A stretch of 64,000 nucleotides of DNA from Hippasteria phrygiana (taxonomy: Eukaryota > Echinodermata > Asteroidea > Valvatida > Goniasteridae): assembly GCA_037893225.1 (NCBI GenBank), contig JAZGUH010000361.1:372001-436000 (forward strand), read 5' to 3'. How positions within the stretch are numbered: position 1 is the stretch's first letter; the number at the start of each line of letters is the position of its first letter. Below, piece after piece: positions 48,399 to 57,457 of this stretch. The notes under the pieces are model-generated. The model was not told where the DNA came from and searched no databases. It was given only the letters and a program-made list of their open reading frames with translations. Position numbers and translations under genes: made by a program.

Positions 48399-49162
48399 TA
48401 GGGCTGTTCATTTACGAATAAGGCCGAGAAAAGAAAAAAACATGTTTCACGTCCGGGTTTTTAAAAAAAAGGAGGAAGAGGGGCTTTTTATTTTTTATTT
48501 TCAAGATGGCCGTCAGATGGCCGTCAGATGGCCGTCAGTATGTTTGTAGCACCATATCAGCAACAAAAAAAACAAAAACAAAAATTCCGACTCGCAAGTA
48601 TTTATTTTCCGATTGACTGGTTGACATTTTTGTTTTTTTATACATAATTTTTCTGTGGTAAAAATGTTACAAAATCCAGGCGTCCTCCAAATAGGAAGCG
48701 GGCGGGGACGCAAAACATGTTTTTTTTTTTTATTTCGCCTAATTAAGTACTCGATTATTCGAAACTAGGTTTGACCGAATATTTGAATATTCGATATTCG
48801 CACGCAAAGCATGCCGGTGTTTGATGTGCGGCAATCGATATTATAAACTGCCCGATCGACATTTTTGGCATGCGCCTGTTGTATCAAGATCATTACGGGA
48901 CTCAAACCTGCGTTTTTGTCAGGTTTGTTTTTTACAGACGGAAAACAATAACCTCCGTCCACAAAACGTTACCGTCGACAAAAATGCTGCATTTGACACT
49001 GCTAAGCCCTGTAACCTTTCTATTAAAATAGCATCAGTCATATCTGTACCTGCATATATTCTTTTTCTTCGAATATTCGAACCGGCAAAAAGGTATTCAA
49101 ATTTTCGGTTGACGATCGAATATTCGAATATTAAAATATTCGGTATATTCGGGACAGCCCTA
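48399..49162 (+). mobile_element. hAT-like MITE, family TAGGGCTGT (copy 3), with nested insertion
   Basis: The ends TAGGGCTGT and ACAGCCCTA have an 8-bp duplication CAATAGAA / CAATGGAA. The right half follows copy 1 closely. The left end is interrupted by a second element at 48422-48739. Confidence 0.8.
48422..48739. mobile_element. Harbinger-like MITE nested in the hAT MITE
   Basis: A TAA lies on each side (48419-48421 and 48740-48742). The ends GGCCGAGAAAAGAAAAAAAC and its partner TTTTTTTATTTCGCC are imperfect inverted repeats, followed by CATGTTTCACGTCCGGG / GGGACGCAAAACATG. An 11-bp unit GATGGCCGTCA is repeated three times at 48504-48537. Confidence 0.6.
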
Positions 49163-49221
49163 CAATGGAACATGAAAACAGTGTACAAAGATACAATTTA
49201 CATTGTACATGTACACACGTA

Positions 49222-49560
49222 CTACAGTCTGCTGTCTGCATACAGGTAATCAAGAGCTATTGATGAGACAGACTTGTGATACTTGTAATCCAATCTAACA
49301 TAATCCAATTTGAAACATTTTGGTTCTTTACAATCAGGATGCCGTAATTCTTTTTTTACTGTCTGGGCTGCATATATATCCTGATACAACGAATGGGCGA
49401 CATAGAAGAAATTGTCCGACTCTTGAAGGATGTCCATAGATGCCACAAAGACCCCCTCCTCTTCTCATTGAGAAGCCTATCTTTCACATGCAATTCATAA
49501 AAGTTAGGAGGAACTGATGTTTGAATCCCAGCAGAATCGAAAACAAACTGTGAAGTCTGG
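49222..49560 (-). pseudogene. unidentified protein-coding fragment with a frameshift
   Basis: Two overlapping minus-strand frames read like one protein. The first gives PPNFYELHVKDRLLNEK and the second gives GVFVASMDILQESDNFFYVA, SLYQDIYAAQTVKKELRH, PKCFKLDYVRLDYKY and ALDYLYAD. The switch lies near 49455-49465 and needs a one-base shift. The composition is protein-like and not repeat-like, and it sits between two transposons. I do not recognise the family. It could be a retrocopy, a piece of a transposon protein, or an exon of a nested gene. Confidence 0.45.
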
Positions 49561-49783
49561 AAACCGTGTACTGGCGGGAGTACAGTTGAATGGAGGACAA
49601 AAGGGATGAGGATTGGGTTAGAATTGGGAAGGGACAAGGGAGTTGGGGGGGGGGGGGGGTGACCAAGAATCATCAAGGAAGAGTCAGAAAGGGAAAGGGG
49701 GACAAAGAAGAAGCTTGAAGATGAAGGACCTGGTAAGTAGGGAACACATTTAAAAATGCACATGGGAAAAGATTTTACTTTAA

Positions 49784-50044
49784 CCCTAACGTACATAAAT
49801 CCATCAAAATCCTTCCCCTGTTTTGGAGGATTTCGGCGGATTCAGGATACCTCCATATTTAAACCTGGGGGATTTTGATGGATTGAGGATTGTAAGCCTA
49901 GCATATTACTGCAGTGTTTTGATGGATTCAGGATACCTCCATATTGAGCAGTCACCAAAACCAACTTTTTGTGCATGACAAAATAGGTGGATTTTGGCGG
50001 ATTCATCAGGATACTTTCTATTCAAGTTACCCAAGGGGTTAGGG
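49784..50044 (+). mobile_element. TTAA-type MITE, family CCCTAACC/ATCCRCCAAAATCC (copy 2)
   Basis: TTAA at 49780-49783 and 50045-50048 flank CCCTAACGTACATAAATCC and CCAAGGGGTTAGGG. It is an inverted relative of 20675-20931 and keeps both target sites intact. Confidence 0.9.
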
Positions 50045-50268
50045 TTAATACCCCTACCATAGGCCTAATCGGTCAGGAACAGCAAAATCTTGGAAAATAC
50101 ATGTATATGTACATTGCAACCATCCATTCCTGTTCATAAACACATTGCACAACTTAAGGTTGTGCAATGTGTTTATGAACAGGAATGGATGGTTACAATG
50201 TAACCATCCATTAAGTTTTGACAGCTTTGTCAGGAAATTTCTAAGCAATATACATTTGTAGGTATTAA

Positions 50269-50481
50269 CCCTAACCTTCCCTAACCTGCCAAAATCAAAC
50301 ACCCCATTTGTGTTGAATTTTGTGTGATTGGGTACTGTAGAGCCTTGGCACCATCACTTTGCATGGGACTTGATGCCCTGATTTTGTCTAAGTACAAAGA
50401 ATGTGCCATTGGTTTATTACACAGTGTTGGAGTTTGTGTGGTTAGGGAAGGATTCTAGTAAAAAGCCTTGGGCTGTTAGGG
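50269..50481 (+). mobile_element. TTAA-type MITE, family CCCTAACCTTCCC
   Basis: TTAA at 50265-50268 and 50482-50485 flank CCCTAACCTTCCCTAACC and GGCTGTTAGGG. The interior differs from 49784-50044 although the first bases are shared. Confidence 0.75.
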
Positions 50482-50684
50482 TTAAAGAAAGTTTGTGGTG
50501 TCTGTGTTTAGTTTCTGGCATAGCATACTGTAACTCAAGTGTTCTGCCTATTTTTTTAACAGATTTTTTTGACATACATGTAAGCCTAAATCTTGAAGTA
50601 AAACAGGTTGGTTATTTTCCCAAGATTTTGCTGTTCCTGACTGATTTTGGTGGGGTATTATAAGTAAAATCTTTCCGCACATGG

Positions 50685-51365
50685 TGATCAAAATTAAGAG
50701 CAAAAGTACAGTACAGCGCACAGACTGTCTGGAAATGTTTACTTATAACCAAGCTATTCAGTTACTTAGGGACACAATACAGTGCCTGTCTGCAATTATT
50801 GAACACTGGAAAATAAGGGCATACAGGAAATAATAAATCCGTTCAGGAAATAATAAAAACATCCTACAGCACCTGTTCAGTCTATTTAATACAGCTTTCC
50901 AAATCATTAGCAAAAGCAGTTTGGCTTTTTGACCTCCCGCGACCCTTCATACAGGCCCAACTCGAATTCTGCATCCAACCCGGATATCATAAAAAATATA
51001 TCCCAAGATACATACATAATAGGGGAGCTGGCTTAATGCAATTAGGCAAATGCTTAAGCAATTTCAACCCTGGGTTCCGGCTAGAAATTTGAGAGGGCAT
51101 TGGCGTCCGCTGCCGCCCTAAAGTGATTGTCGATACCCAGTTCACATTGCCAAGTGGGCCTGCAGGGAGTTCAGGAGAATGGTTTTGAATCTGGTTGAAA
51201 GTACTTCAAATGTTGATGACATTATTTGTATTACATCAACCTCAGGTATTTTTCCCAAAGGGGAACATTTCATGGCAGATTTCTTTATGGGAGGGATGGG
51301 CGCATGGTAATGTAGGGCTTAAAATTTGCATTGGGCCAGTGGATGGACGGAGTCAAGGCTTTATT
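50685..51365. other. non-coding stretch, nothing recognised
   Basis: Apart from a short direct repeat of CAGGAAATAATAAA (50823 and 50844), I see no element or gene. Confidence 0.5.
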
Positions 51366-51368
51366 ATA

Positions 51369-51560
51369 AACCCTAACCCTGCTAAATGCAACACAGTGCA
51401 CCAATGGTAGCATTTAGCAGTCAAGGCATACATGTCTCTTGGTCTGATGCATTCTTTTGTATTTAGTACGAGTTCACTGCACAGTCTACAGTGCATAGTA
51501 TTTGGCAGGGTTCTTATTTCAGCTGTGTTGCATTCTGTTGCATTTGGCAGGGTGCTCAGA
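51369..51560 (+). repeat. CCCTGCTAAATGCAACA repeat
   Basis: AACCCTAACCCTGCTAAATG at the left, TTTAGCAGTCAAGG inside and TTTGGCAGGGT at the right resemble the CCCTGCTAAA family at 43077-43451, with GCATT in place of GGATT. Confidence 0.5.
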
Positions 51561-51654
51561 GAATACCTTGTGGGGGGTATACGGTTAATCTACATGTGGG
51601 GGGGGGGTATACAGTTAATCTACATGTAGGGGCCTATACATATATACAAAGTAC

Positions 51655-52056
51655 GGAAAGATTTTACTTTAATACCCCCACCAAAATCGGTTAGAAACAG
51701 CAAATCTTGGAAAATAACCATCCATTTGTGTTCATAGTTGTATAAACACTTGGCACAACCTGTAATTTTGAGAATTTTGTTGGGACATTTTAGTGCAATA
51801 TAGCAGGGGAAGAAAGTTTGTGTTTTCTGTGTTAGAAGTTCTTGGCAGTTGGCACCATGTATAGTCACTCCAAAGTGTGCACTGTATACATGTTGATTTC
51901 TTCTTCATTTTTTACAGATTTTGCTGAAATAAATCTTGAATATTAACAGGTTGTGCCACATGTTTAGACAGTTGTTATCAAGGAGGGTTGGTTATTTTCC
52001 AAGATTTTGCTGTTCTTGACCGATTTTGGTGGGGGGTATTAAAGTAAAATCTTTCC
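51655..52056. mobile_element. hAT-like MITE, family GGAAAGATTTTACTTTAAT (copy B)
   Basis: A perfect 8-bp duplication CAAAGTAC lies at 51647-51654 and 52057-52064. The inverted ends GGAAAGATTTTACTTTAAT and ATTAAAGTAAAATCTTTCC extend about 60 bp inward. The 402-bp body is uninterrupted. Confidence 0.9.
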
Positions 52057-52064
52057 CAAAGTAC

Positions 52065-52729
52065 ACCACAAGACCAAAGTAGACAGGTGGGCTGGTGATT
52101 TTTTTCTTTTAAATATTTTTTTAACATGTTTAAATGAAACTTAAGATCTTTGATGGTTAACATAAAACTCAGTTTAAAACCCAGTGTGTTGTTTATTCAT
52201 TGCGTACCAACATTTTGAATAAACACACTACTGTTCGCTGCTATCGGTAAGTGCATTTTCATGTGCACATGTATGATCAAATGTGTGAACGATATGTGCA
52301 CCCAAAATACATGTCTGGTCTAAAAAACACTTTTCCTGAGAGGATTTCAGTTTTGTTAAGACTGAATGGATTTGTCTTCAAAGAAAACACAAGCCTATTG
52401 GCGAGGTGAAATTTGTTATGTTTGGTGGTAAATATGTGGTGGCTTGATATGGAACGCTTGCCACAATTTTGGCTACAAAATGCTATTTAAATGCTATATT
52501 ACATGTTATAAAGTATCAAATTTGCAAATCAAAATTCAATATCAGACGGTGCTTATAGTTATACTCATGTACACATGTATCTAATCTGCCCATCAAAAGT
52601 CACATTTAATTCACACAAAAATTAACATTTTACGACATAAATTCTACAATGAAATCATTCCTGTAGAAACAGAAAAAAGAAATTACATTTTGGCTGCAAA
52701 AAAAAAAAAAACCAAGAAAAATACAATAC
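52065..52729. other. non-coding stretch next to exon 1
   Basis: This is A/T-rich intronic sequence downstream of the exon 1 donor, ending in a poly-A run (minus-strand poly-T) at 52700-52711. I see no element in it. Confidence 0.5.
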
Positions 52730-52817
52730 CTGGAAACATCCGCAATCTTTGTCCAACGACAGTGGACGCCATCATTATCATCCAAGCTAGTAGAAGATAC
52801 CAACAAAACCGTGCCAT
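52730..52817 (-). CDS. exon 1 of EGF/laminin-G gene: signal peptide
   Basis: This is the predicted first coding exon of a secreted EGF/laminin-G protein. It starts at the ATG whose complement is 52817-52815 and ends at a CAG|GTATTG donor. The 29 complete codons begin MARFCWYLLLAW, a hydrophobic stretch of about 17 residues followed by small residues (ASTVVG) that fit a signal-peptidase site. The exon ends in phase 1, which matches the next exon at 27545. The frame stays open upstream to about 52925 with another Met. I chose MARF because the hydrophobic core follows it at once. Joining to exon 2, about 25 kb away, is inferred from phase and strand only. Transcript data could show an extra exon between them. 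Confidence 0.65.
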
Positions 52818-53257
52818 TGTTGCGCAATGCGCTGCCTCGCAAGAAATTCTCCAACAAAAAACTTGGTTGGTGTACAACAAAAATACTCGCGGGCGTGTAC
52901 ACCCACGGCACCCCCTGCAGCACACACGGCACTAGCCACCCGCGACGTGTGCGGTAGTTCCTGGTATTAAGTGGTACGTAGAGGGTCGCGTCTTCGTTCG
53001 AGCTTTGATGCTGATAATAAACAGGATCGACTCCAATTCCACACAAGAATGCAACAAAATTTACATCACAGATCCTGTAAAAGTTTGGAGCAAGGCTTCA
53101 ACCGAGTAGCTAATTGTTCCTCTTTTTTTGTAACAGAAACTTCCTACATGTGTATGTAGGCCTACGTCACGCAAATAATGCACAGTATACAGCCTAGCAA
53201 AGCAGGTGCATTCGCGTGTGAAACTTTTTGCTGATGGTGTTCCAAAACTAATCTCTG

Positions 53258-53552
53258 CCGCCAGAGGGGGTGATGCAAAATTAATGGTCAACTTTTCTTA
53301 AGCACAAGAGGGCGCTGTGCAAAAATTAATGGTCAACTTTTCTCGACCACGAGAGGGCGCTATGCAAAATTAGTGGTCACTTTTCTCAAGCACGAGAGGG
53401 CGCTATGAAAAAATTAATGGTTAACTTTTCTCGACCACGAAAGGGCGTTATGCAAAATGAAAGGTCAACTTTTCTCAAGTAGGCCTATGAAACGGCGCTG
53501 TGCAAAAACTTTTTAAGTTAATGGTCAACTTTTCTCGACCACGAAGGTTGCA
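53258..53552. promoter_or_regulatory. 44-bp tandem repeat with CTCF-like cores
   Basis: The unit is TTAATGGTCAACTTTTCTC followed by a core such as CCACGAGAGGGCGC. Cores start at about 53258, 53302, 53347, 53390, 53435, 53484 and 53539. The best one (53347-53360) differs at a single position from the vertebrate CTCF consensus CCASYAGRKGGCRS. The array lies upstream of the signal-peptide exon of the minus-strand gene. A role as insulator or promoter anchor is inference from the motif and position. It could equally be a plain minisatellite derived from a repeat. Confidence 0.5.
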
Positions 53553-53952
53553 GACCAGTAAATCGGCCGAAAATTGCCTACACCGGCCAAATCACGATTT
53601 ACGCCTCCCCCCTCAAATTATCTGCCTTTAGAGCATTTAGTGGGTCATGAACTTGAGGGATTGTAAAAGAGAAGGTTGGAAGCCGTGCACAGGACTGCCA
53701 GCTTGTATTACTGTGAAATTCGGATGAAATTGGGCCCTAAAACTTTGCTCTTATCTATTTTGCAATGGAGCGTAGGCATCATTTTGCAAGCTGGCGATGG
53801 GCTACAAGACTACTTTTAGGGGGATCATCTTTGGATGGAAGTTTCTCCACACAAAATTGAACAGAAACTTAAAAATTATGAAATAAGCCTTAATTTGATG
53901 TGCGTCTCATTAGTACGGTGGCTGATCTCCGCCAAAAACAATTTCTTTTCCA

Positions 53953-54250
53953 TAACGGCGTTATAACGCCGTAATACGGAGTTAAAACGCCCTAATTTTA
54001 CGGCGTATTACGGCGTTATAATGCCCTAATTTCAGGGCTGACTTTCTTTTCGTGACTTTCTACTTGTTCATACGGAAGCCGGATAGTGCCACTGAAAAGG
54101 ATGGATATATTTGTTTGCAAACGCGCGAAAACAATTCTTTTTTACCGTTTATCTGGCGGCCGCCACTTAATTATCCCGCCTCTTAATTATCTAGCGGCTG
54201 CCAATTAATTATCTGGCGGCCGCTACTTAAATTATCCGACGGCCGCTACA
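53953..54250. repeat. palindromic GGCGTTATAACGCC cluster and GCGGCCGC tandem repeat
   Basis: At 53953-54030 ACGGCGTTATAACGCCGTAA and related strings form overlapping palindromes. At 54150-54250 a ~30-bp unit (TTAATTATCTGGCGGCCGC) occurs about four times. Confidence 0.7.
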
Positions 54251-55544
54251 TGTTTGGTGACAGGCCACAGTTAACCCGTGAAATCAGAACGACAGGAAAT
54301 AATATGAATACCCAAAAATGGACAACCGCCTTTATGCAAAATACCCCACGCATTGGTCATTTTTTTCCCCGAGTTGGAAGCCACGAGTCACAAATGCTTG
54401 ATCTCCACAAATATTTCTACAATCAGTCCCATTTATAGGCCACAAGGACCTCTTACCTCAAGGCACGCAGTGACTTTCAGAGTAATGGTGGCAAGCACCC
54501 TTTAATAACACTCTTTGGGGCCTTTCGTGAGAAAAATTTGACTCAAAACAGAGAAAATTTACCTAAAATATACTAACCACATAAAACAATGAAATGCGAT
54601 TTCTTGTTTGTTTTCCAAAAATGGGGGCGCTACATTTTGGTCTGCCGCCTTTCATTTCAAATTGATATCCGCGGGATAGTGGTTTGGGGGGAAATTTATT
54701 CAAAAAATTTGGAGAAATTATTATTACTATTATTCTATTTTTTTTTTGAGGGGGGGGAATAAATATTGGACCCCACAGGGGCGGACAAAGGATTGTTTGG
54801 AGGGGGAGTTCTAAAAATATTTCAGTACATTTTCTTAAAAGTTGACTCCAAAAATATTTCGCCTGTGAACAAAAGTTTACAATTGGGGGGGGGGGGGGGG
54901 TGAAAATAATTATCCTGAATGCTGCATAAATAAAATTAAAGAAACATACAGAAATGTACATGTACAATTGCGGGCAAATACATGGGTGCATATTCTATGA
55001 AGTCGAAGCTTACAAATTTCCTTAAACATAATAATAAACAGAGAAAAGCCCGAACAACGAGACAGACAAAAGCATTTTTGTCCCCGTATACTTTATAATT
55101 TATTAATCAAAAGGTATGCATTCTGGTGTTACGCCTGTTTAAAAAAAACAAAATTCAAAAAAATAAAAAGTTATGTGATGTTGACCAAGCTTTCAGGTGC
55201 CGCGATTCACCGAGGCCCCATACCCCAGCTTACCGGCTCCCATGTAGGACTCTTATGGGCTCAGATTCCGGTCCATCACACCTCCTTCCCTAACTCATCC
55301 ATATAACCCGAAGGTCTAGCACCATGAAAGGGAGGAACATGGCGGCACCCTAAGCCTTGACTGCTGAGTCAGCTAAACGTGCCATGAACCTTTACGCAGA
55401 TGCTTACCTGGACTTCACGAGCGGTCCCAGCTGCACTGCGCTTGGCGAGCAAGCCACTGTACAGTTGGTGTTTGGAGACGGTAAACGAATACTCTTATAA
55501 ATAATGACAATCACATTTCTGGCGAAAAATACTGAAAGACTTGG
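54251..55544. other. non-coding stretch with G runs
   Basis: G runs lie at 54750-54758 and 54884-54900. The minus-strand frame 54563-54991 crosses these runs (proline strings) and shows no domain. Nothing else is recognised. Confidence 0.5.
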
Positions 55545-55615
55545 AATCGAACCCTCGACTAAGACATCGATGAACGACTCGCTTAACCACTCGGCCACCG
55601 AGCTGTCACTACTTA
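55532..55615 (-). repeat. tRNA-Ser-like SINE head at the end of the 4-kb inverted repeat
   Basis: On the minus strand GGTGGCCGAGTGGTTAAGCG (perfect A box TGGCCGAGTGG) and GAGGGTTCGATTCC (perfect B box GGTTCGATTCC) have the spacing of a tRNA with a variable arm. The matching arm at 59530-59560 keeps only the A-box half. Confidence 0.75.
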
Positions 55616-57457
55616 AAAGCACCTTTTAAACCTATTGAAACAGAGAAGAAACTACACGGCGGAAGTACAATATTCGAACATGGTTTAATGAACATAATTA
55701 AGAATCACACCACTGTTATAATTTGTCTTTTCCAATCCACGTGGCATTTTAACTGTAGGTTTGAAAATGAGAAGAAACCGAAAATGCCGAAAATAATCAT
55801 GTGGACCAGGGGCGGCGATACCGGTGGGACGGGGTACACGTCTCCTAATATCTTTTGGGGAGGGGTCGGCTATGGCAGTGTCCCCCTCCAATAATTTCCC
55901 CTTTTCATTATAGGTCATTGGCTTTTACATGCACCTAAATACACAAAGATCAGCACACATTTTCAAAGATTTCCCAGGATACACAAGAGGCACCGAGTAC
56001 ACATTAAACATGTACATAACAGCTGAATTGATAGTGCCTTCTTCTGGGCATTGTCAAGGGATGAGTATGTAGTATCCAACATTCGTTGTTTTCTTTATTG
56101 AAGAATGACTGGCCTGGGAAGCGATCCTGGGAACAGGGGATCGTGTTCCCACCCTTACAAAATCGCCAGGGCGTGGGGCAGGGTCACACCTCCCCCCCCC
56201 CCCTATAAAAAAATCGTCCCTCTTCAGTTGCCCCACCTATAAATTTCGAAAACGCAGAAAATAATAATATTATTATAAGGAAAATACTGTGAGCGCCCCT
56301 ATGTAATATTCAGCCCCCACTCTCCTCCAATGGAGAGAGCTCTGGCTACGCCGTTTCCAAAAAAATCCACTTTGGGGTTTGACGAACCCCCATTCTCGGG
56401 GCAGGCTACGGCCTTGCAAGTGGATTTTTATATCGTGTTTCACTTGTGCATATTTGTACAAAGAAGATATATATTTTGTTAGGGGCGGATCTGGGGGGCC
56501 GGGGGGGCGGGTTGGCCGGAGAACCCCCCCCCCCCCCGCTCGTTGCCAATAAATGTATTTGTTTTTTGCTTGTAAGGGCCTACGGCTATAAGTTGCAAAG
56601 CAGTAAAGCAAAACCTGTAAAGGTCTCATTTTGCGTGTACGGGTAAGAACAAAACTAAGAGGCCAAATGGCGCCACCAACGTTGAGAAGGTTTGTGCTCC
56701 TCCCGCTTGTAAAATTTTGTTCGCAGACGAATCATTGTGGGGGTCAACCTTTTGGGAAAATGTAGGAAAAAATTCAGAAACCCCAAAGCAAACAACCCAT
56801 GGACCGACCCTCCTTCAAGGCGAAAGAAATATGAGAATCATAGAAATAAAAAGGGACGCCCTCCAGATAGTCAAAACTCTGAAAAAAAATCATAAATGAA
56901 TTCTTTTTGATTTGATTTATCCATTCAATAATTTCCATCCTTTTCATCAACAGGCAAAATATAAGTCTTCTTTGGCAACCGTAAAAATACAAATTTGCAC
57001 AAGTGAAACACGATTTAATAATCCGTAGCCTGCCCCGAGTCTGGGGGTTCATCAAACCCCAAAGTTAATTTTTTGGCAGCGGCGTAGCCAGGGCTCGCTC
57101 TCCATGGGGCGAGTCGGGGGCTGGATATTACAGTGGGGGGGAGGCGCTCACAGTATTTTTCTTTATAATAATATACTTTCTGCGTTTTCGAAATTTACAG
57201 GTGGGGGGGGGGGGGGGGGGGGACTGGAGGGCGACAATCTTTTTATGCGAGGGGGGGGGGGGGGGTTGCCCCCCCCCCCCACCCCCCGCCAAACCCCAGG
57301 CGATTTTTTAAGGGTGGGAACATAATCCCCTGTTCCCATGATCGCTTCCTTGGCCAGTCATTCATCAATAAAGAAAACAACGAATGTTCCAGATTACATA
57401 CCGATCCCTTAACACTGCTTCCTCGGAAGAAGGCACTATCAATTCAACTGATATATA

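Larger units (their letters stand above)
49766..50676. mobile_element. hAT-like MITE, family GGAAAGATTTTACTTTAAT (copy A) with two nested TTAA elements
   Basis: Perfect 8-bp duplications GCACATGG lie at 49758-49765 and 50677-50684. Termini are GAAAAGATTTTACTT and AAGTAAAATCTTTCC, continuing to CAAGATTTTGCTGTTCC. Two TTAA-type elements (49784-50044 and 50269-50481) are inserted. The related copy B at 51655-52056 shows the unfilled form of the first site. Confidence 0.85.
27546..52729 (-). other. intron 1 of the EGF/laminin-G gene (~25 kb)
   Basis: This is the inferred interval between the signal-peptide exon and the first EGF exon. It is filled with non-autonomous transposons, SINEs and simple repeats, listed separately. 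An unrecorded small exon cannot be excluded, since the phase would still fit if it were a 1-1 exon. Confidence 0.5.

Noticed and set aside
54563..54991. 142-codon minus-strand frame
   Set aside because: It is proline strings from G runs with no recognisable motif.
55532..55615. Possible tRNA-Ser gene
   Set aside because: Boxes are good, but the ends do not pair into an acceptor stem and the head is part of a long inverted repeat. I treat it as a SINE-like head.
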